From Candidatus Anoxychlamydiales bacterium (lineage in GTDB: Bacteria; Chlamydiota; Chlamydiia; Chlamydiales; SM23-39), in NCBI GenBank assembly GCA_011064865.1, contig JAAKFX010000097.1:1-5975 (forward strand): a stretch of DNA of 5,975 nt, read 5' to 3'. The notes under the pieces are model-generated. The model was given only the letters and a program-made list of their open reading frames with translations, did not search any database and was not told the DNA's origin. Position numbers and translations under genes: made by a program. Positions 5,493-5,975 of the stretch are shown piece by piece. Each line of letters opens with the position of its first letter. Positions within the stretch are counted from its first letter, which is position 1.

Positions 5493-5571
5493 GATTTAAA
5501 ATAGATAACTTACAAATTTTTTTAAAAAGTAAAACATTGAAAAGTATTTGCATAATATTTGGGGATATGTC

Positions 5572-5613
5572 ATGAAATGTATTATAGTTTATCAAAAAAG
5601 AGCTTGTAGGTGA
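5572..5613 (+). CDS. Possible 13-residue leader peptide overlapping the next gene
   Basis: The frame reads MKCIIVYQKRACR and stops at TGA 5611-5613. A GGGGA sequence (5561-5565) sits about seven bases before the ATG, a plausible ribosome site. Its stop overlaps the GTG start of the next gene as GTGA, the arrangement expected for translational coupling. It is too short for codon statistics to help, and it could be chance. An alternative is that it is the true 5' end of the following gene, separated from it by a frameshift. Confidence 0.3.
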   Translation: MKCIIVYQKRACR

Positions 5614-5840
5614 AAGCAGCTATAAAAATAAAGAAAAAGAAAAAAGATTTTTATTTAAATAATATTAAAAAAAATCTGAAAAAAAACAATGCATGTTATG
5701 TGCTTATAACATGTTCACAGCCATCGCAAGATGGAGAAATGCAAGTAGAGTTAAATTATTCAGGTGATGAAAATTTAGCATCCTATTTAATCGATGGAGC
5801 TCAAAATGTTTTTGAAAGTGAAGTTGAAAAAGCGAGATAA
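5610..5840 (+). CDS. Small lysine-rich protein of unknown function
   Basis: I do not recognise this 76-residue protein with certainty. Residues 1-27 are extremely Lys-rich (KIKKKKKDFYL, then NNIKKNLKKNN) and have no membrane segment. Residues 28-76 look like a compact acidic domain: ACYVLITCSQPSQDGEMQV, then NYSGDENLASYLIDGAQNVFESE, with a predicted strand-turn-strand-helix order. Charge is therefore split sharply between a basic arm and an acidic body, which could suit nucleic acid or ribosome binding, but that is only a guess. The GTG start directly follows an in-frame TAG (5607-5609), so no longer form exists in this frame. The next in-frame ATG (residue 44) would remove half of the protein. 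A weak AAGAG lies about seven bases upstream. The ordered domain sequence, in contrast to the antisense frame, suggests a real gene. Confidence 0.6.
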   Translation: MKAAIKIKKKKKDFYLNNIKKNLKKNNACYVLITCSQPSQDGEMQVELNYSGDENLASYLIDGAQNVFESEVEKAR

Positions 5841-5975
5841 TTTTTGGATAAAAATTGAGAAAATATTTTAAGATACAGATGAGCAATATCTAAAAAAAAT
5901 AAATTAATGAAAGATTTTCTGGAAAAAATAGATTAAAAGAAATAAATATAAGAATAGATAGGAAGAAAAAATAAT
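5841..5975. other. AT-rich 3' flank, no gene seen
   Basis: Only very short open frames occur here (for example ATGs at 5879 and 5908 that stop after 4 and 9 codons). No clear hairpin with a T tract was found after the 5610 gene. AGGA at 5960-5963 followed by an A-rich stretch and a terminal AAT could be the ribosome site of a gene whose ATG straddles the right edge, if the next base is G. That cannot be decided from this window. Confidence 0.3.

Noticed and set aside
5494..5571. Promoter for the 5610 gene
   Set aside because: Several -10-like hexamers exist (for example CATAAT at 5551-5556), but none has a convincing -35 at 16-18 bp, so none is annotated.
5380..5595. Minus-strand open frame of 71 codons that ends with an ATGA overlap at the htpX start
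   Set aside because: The overlap is tempting, but the frame runs through the htpX promoter and the 12 bp hairpin, its composition is that of AT-rich non-coding DNA (many Phe, Ile, Lys), and no domain is visible.
5704..5886. Minus-strand open frame of 60 codons opposite the 5610 gene
   Set aside because: It is antisense to the more protein-like plus-strand frame and extends into the non-coding tail. Its hydrophobic look follows from the base composition.
1..5975. tRNA, rRNA, insertion sequence or attachment site
   Set aside because: No cloverleaf, rRNA segment, transposase-like frame or flanking target duplication could be seen on either strand.

Overview
The window comes from a strongly AT-rich bacterial chromosome. 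It has Gram-negative envelope genes (heptose synthesis for LPS), the MEP isoprenoid pathway, sigma70-like promoters (TTGACT-17-TACAAT and TTGACT-17-TAAAAT) and at least one good Shine-Dalgarno site. It also carries a small eukaryotic-type F-box protein. Together these suggest a host-associated intracellular bacterium. A chlamydia-like organism infecting protists or arthropods is my leading guess, with a Legionella-like relative as an alternative. A Bacteroidetes amoeba symbiont fits less well because the promoters and ribosome site look proteobacterial or chlamydial in type. The assignment is an inference from gene content and not proven here.

Left block, plus strand (1-2644): the 3' end of ispE, then hldD, then an hldE-type gene. 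The three are tightly packed (an 11-12 nt gap, then a 7 nt overlap) and look like one operon. hldE (kinase step) and hldD (epimerase) make ADP-heptose for the LPS core. The hldE product has an intact sugar-kinase half, but the nucleotidyltransferase half has lost its HxGH-type active site. A strong hairpin at 2655-2683 separates this block from the next, convergent one.

Centre, minus strand (2703-3416): a 134-residue F-box protein with a Ser/Thr/Pro-rich N-terminus and a KRKR cluster, the candidate host-directed effector of the window. Upstream of it is a 309 bp intergenic stretch of very low GC (about 12% over 3121-3300). It holds a good promoter with TTAATTAA palindromes in the spacer, beside the -35 and in the untranslated leader.

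Right block, minus strand (3417-5436): htpX (membrane zinc protease) followed by mnmA (tRNA 2-thiouridylase), joined by a 4 nt ATGA overlap and read from a clear promoter at 5408-5436. Next to that promoter is a long terminator-type hairpin (5443-5492). Beyond it lies a plus-strand unit: a possible 13-codon leader peptide overlapping the GTG start of a 76-residue lysine-rich protein of unknown function. The last 135 bp hold no gene, though a Shine-Dalgarno-like AGGA near the end may belong to a gene starting at the window edge.

The most interesting parts are the F-box gene with its palindrome-rich control region and the catalytically degenerate C-terminal half of HldE.
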